From: Perkinsus olseni
Taxonomy: Eukaryota > Perkinsozoa > Perkinsida
NCBI GenBank assembly: GCA_013115125.1
Contig: JABANN010000160.1
Coordinates: 1-58,969 of the forward strand
DNA: 58,969 nucleotides
Reading direction: 5' to 3'
The notes beneath the pieces were generated by a model. That model was given only the letters and a program-made list of their open reading frames with translations, had not been told where the DNA came from and did not search any database. Shown here piece after piece: positions 57,674 through 58,969 of this stretch (position 1 is the stretch's first letter; each line of letters starts with the position of its first letter). Both the position numbers and the translations under genes were made by a program.

Positions 57674-57790
57674 CGCCCTGTAAACTGTTAACTCAGTTAA
57701 CAGGGCGCGGGTCGGGACAGGGCGGTTTACAGGGCGGGGGGGGGCAGTTAACTTAACTGTAGAGCAACTGCAACGAAAGAATGCGCAACA
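57674..57790. repeat. nested inverted repeats with a G run
   Basis: Outer arms CGCCCTGTAAAC (57674-57685) and GTTTACAGGGCG (57725-57736) enclose an inner palindrome CTGTTAACT-C-AGTTAACAG. A run of nine G follows, then CAGTTAA-C-TTAACTG. The centres are again single C residues. Confidence 0.8.
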
Positions 57791-58969
57791 ACTAGCTAGC
57801 TAGACGCTAGGGAGCTCGGGCCCCGAAGTTCGGGTAGGCTACTCTAGCGCAGTATCTCTAGACCTATGGCTTAGCAAATAGCGTGCTAGCTGTACGAGAC
57901 GGGCATTTAGCGACGCATCATCATAGCTAGCCGGTTGCTTACGCGCGCGCCTCGGAGAAGTGTTCGCCCTGTCGCGTGCTGCACGCGTAGCTTTCAAGTG
58001 CAAAGGCGCATATCAGAGTATGATAGAGAGTGCGATGATAGTTGTGAATCAATCGAGGCTTGGGATTGGGAGAAAATTCCTGATTCGGGATCTCATCGTC
58101 ACGCTGTGAGTGTCAAGCACTGCTCGACATGCCACACATCCATCTTGGGATACCCAGTAAGCTGACCTTCCCTTGCCCTATGAGTGAGTCCTATGGGTCG
58201 GCGACACTGTTCGCATGAGCCTCTTGTTAAATACTCTGTGGAAGCACTATGGAACGGTTGGAACCCGTGGATCCTCGGATAAGGACGCGGCCCCGTCAAG
58301 TGTGCAAGAACAACTTGTTCTGTACAATTGAATGTCATCGAGGAGGACATGATTCCACCTAAGGGCACTGATCCAGCCGATTCAGTAGCGCAAATGGCTT
58401 ATATAAAACGTAAAGGCAGGAGAGCGAGTTAATGATTTTCAAAGGATAATCACGGAATCAATCAGTGAAATAAGTAAGCGATGTTGTCTCATCAGCAGAC
58501 TGCCTTGCCCAACATTCTGTGACAGTCTCAACTTGTTGTGAGCGAGCTAGAGCAAACGGAGTCGCGTAAATGCTGACGCTGAGACGCGCCCGTCGCGCTC
58601 GCCATAACTCTGTAAAGTTCGATCCGAGCAGGGCGATGATGCTGCGAACAATCTGTCTGGTTGCACTGGATGTCAACGCTACAGAAAGTCTCCAACGGAG
58701 CACGTCCAACTAAGCCGAAACAATTTATAGTTGGACGATAAACTCACACACACGCTGCCAGACATTGGCTAAACTCACAAAGCGTTATCATTAAAACAAG
58801 CCCATTTGTGGCTGTCACAATGCGACTGTTTTCCTGTTTACTTCGTTGGGGGACGCTCCCAGTGCAGTGCTGCTGCATCAATACCGTAGTGTGACTGTGT
58901 ACCACACCGTCTGTCTCTAAGTCCCTGAGTATCGATTATCGCGGCTAGCGCGGCACAACCGTTTCATGT
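57791..58969. other. terminal stretch, no gene resolved
   Basis: Starts with short TAGC/CTAG-rich palindromes (about 57790-57940). Only small frames without motifs follow on either strand. Confidence 0.35.

Noticed and set aside
1-58969. Retroviral, LTR, LINE or Polinton-type elements
   Set aside because: No reverse-transcriptase, integrase, capsid or polymerase motifs and no long terminal repeats were recognised on either strand.

Overview
The window reads as nuclear DNA of a protist with small, intron-rich genes. Introns found by joining conserved protein segments are mostly 29-150 bp, largely GT-AG, and interrupt textbook eukaryotic genes. I see no bacterial operons, RBS pattern or rRNA operon. 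Intron sizes, mixed base composition and a lineage-specific secreted protein suggest a Perkinsus-like alveolate. That placement is an inference; no spliced-leader gene was seen.

Layout. 1-8.7 kb is gene-poor: a MITE-like element with a tRNA-like neighbour (1.4-2.0 kb), a compact five-exon gene of unknown family (3241-3854), a decayed coding patch (4.9-5.2 kb), then about 3.5 kb of non-coding DNA rich in short hairpins. 8.7-26.4 kb is mostly plus strand: a membrane exon, a two-domain urea transporter, an unresolved multi-exon gene, a DDX3/Vasa-like DEAD-box helicase split by a 1.7-kb intron, phosphopantothenoylcysteine synthetase (CoA pathway), a coiled-coil protein, an unknown gene, and an EFM5/EEF1AKMT1-type lysine methyltransferase. 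27.4-32.8 kb is minus strand: thiamine pyrophosphokinase, fully traced apart from its first exon, and several unresolved ORFs. 34.2-51.4 kb is plus strand: a DIS3L2-type 3'-5' exoribonuclease, a very long helical-repeat protein and a family-16 methyltransferase, interrupted by a minus-strand secreted protein with nuclear-localisation-like tails. 52-57 kb is minus strand: a legumain-type asparaginyl endopeptidase and a coiled-coil protein, with tRNA-Leu(UAA). tRNA-Gly(GCC) lies antisense inside the methyltransferase intron.

The genes are mostly unlinked housekeeping functions: RNA handling (DEAD-box helicase, DIS3L2), cofactor synthesis (PPCS, TPK), lysine methylation (two families), proteolysis and urea transport. 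I see no operon-like system.

The most unusual pattern is a family of perfect inverted repeats, arms up to 31 bp, whose centre is usually a single base. They occur between genes and inside introns that are 10-30 times longer than their neighbours. tRNA-like B-box sequences in introns are a second, weaker pattern.
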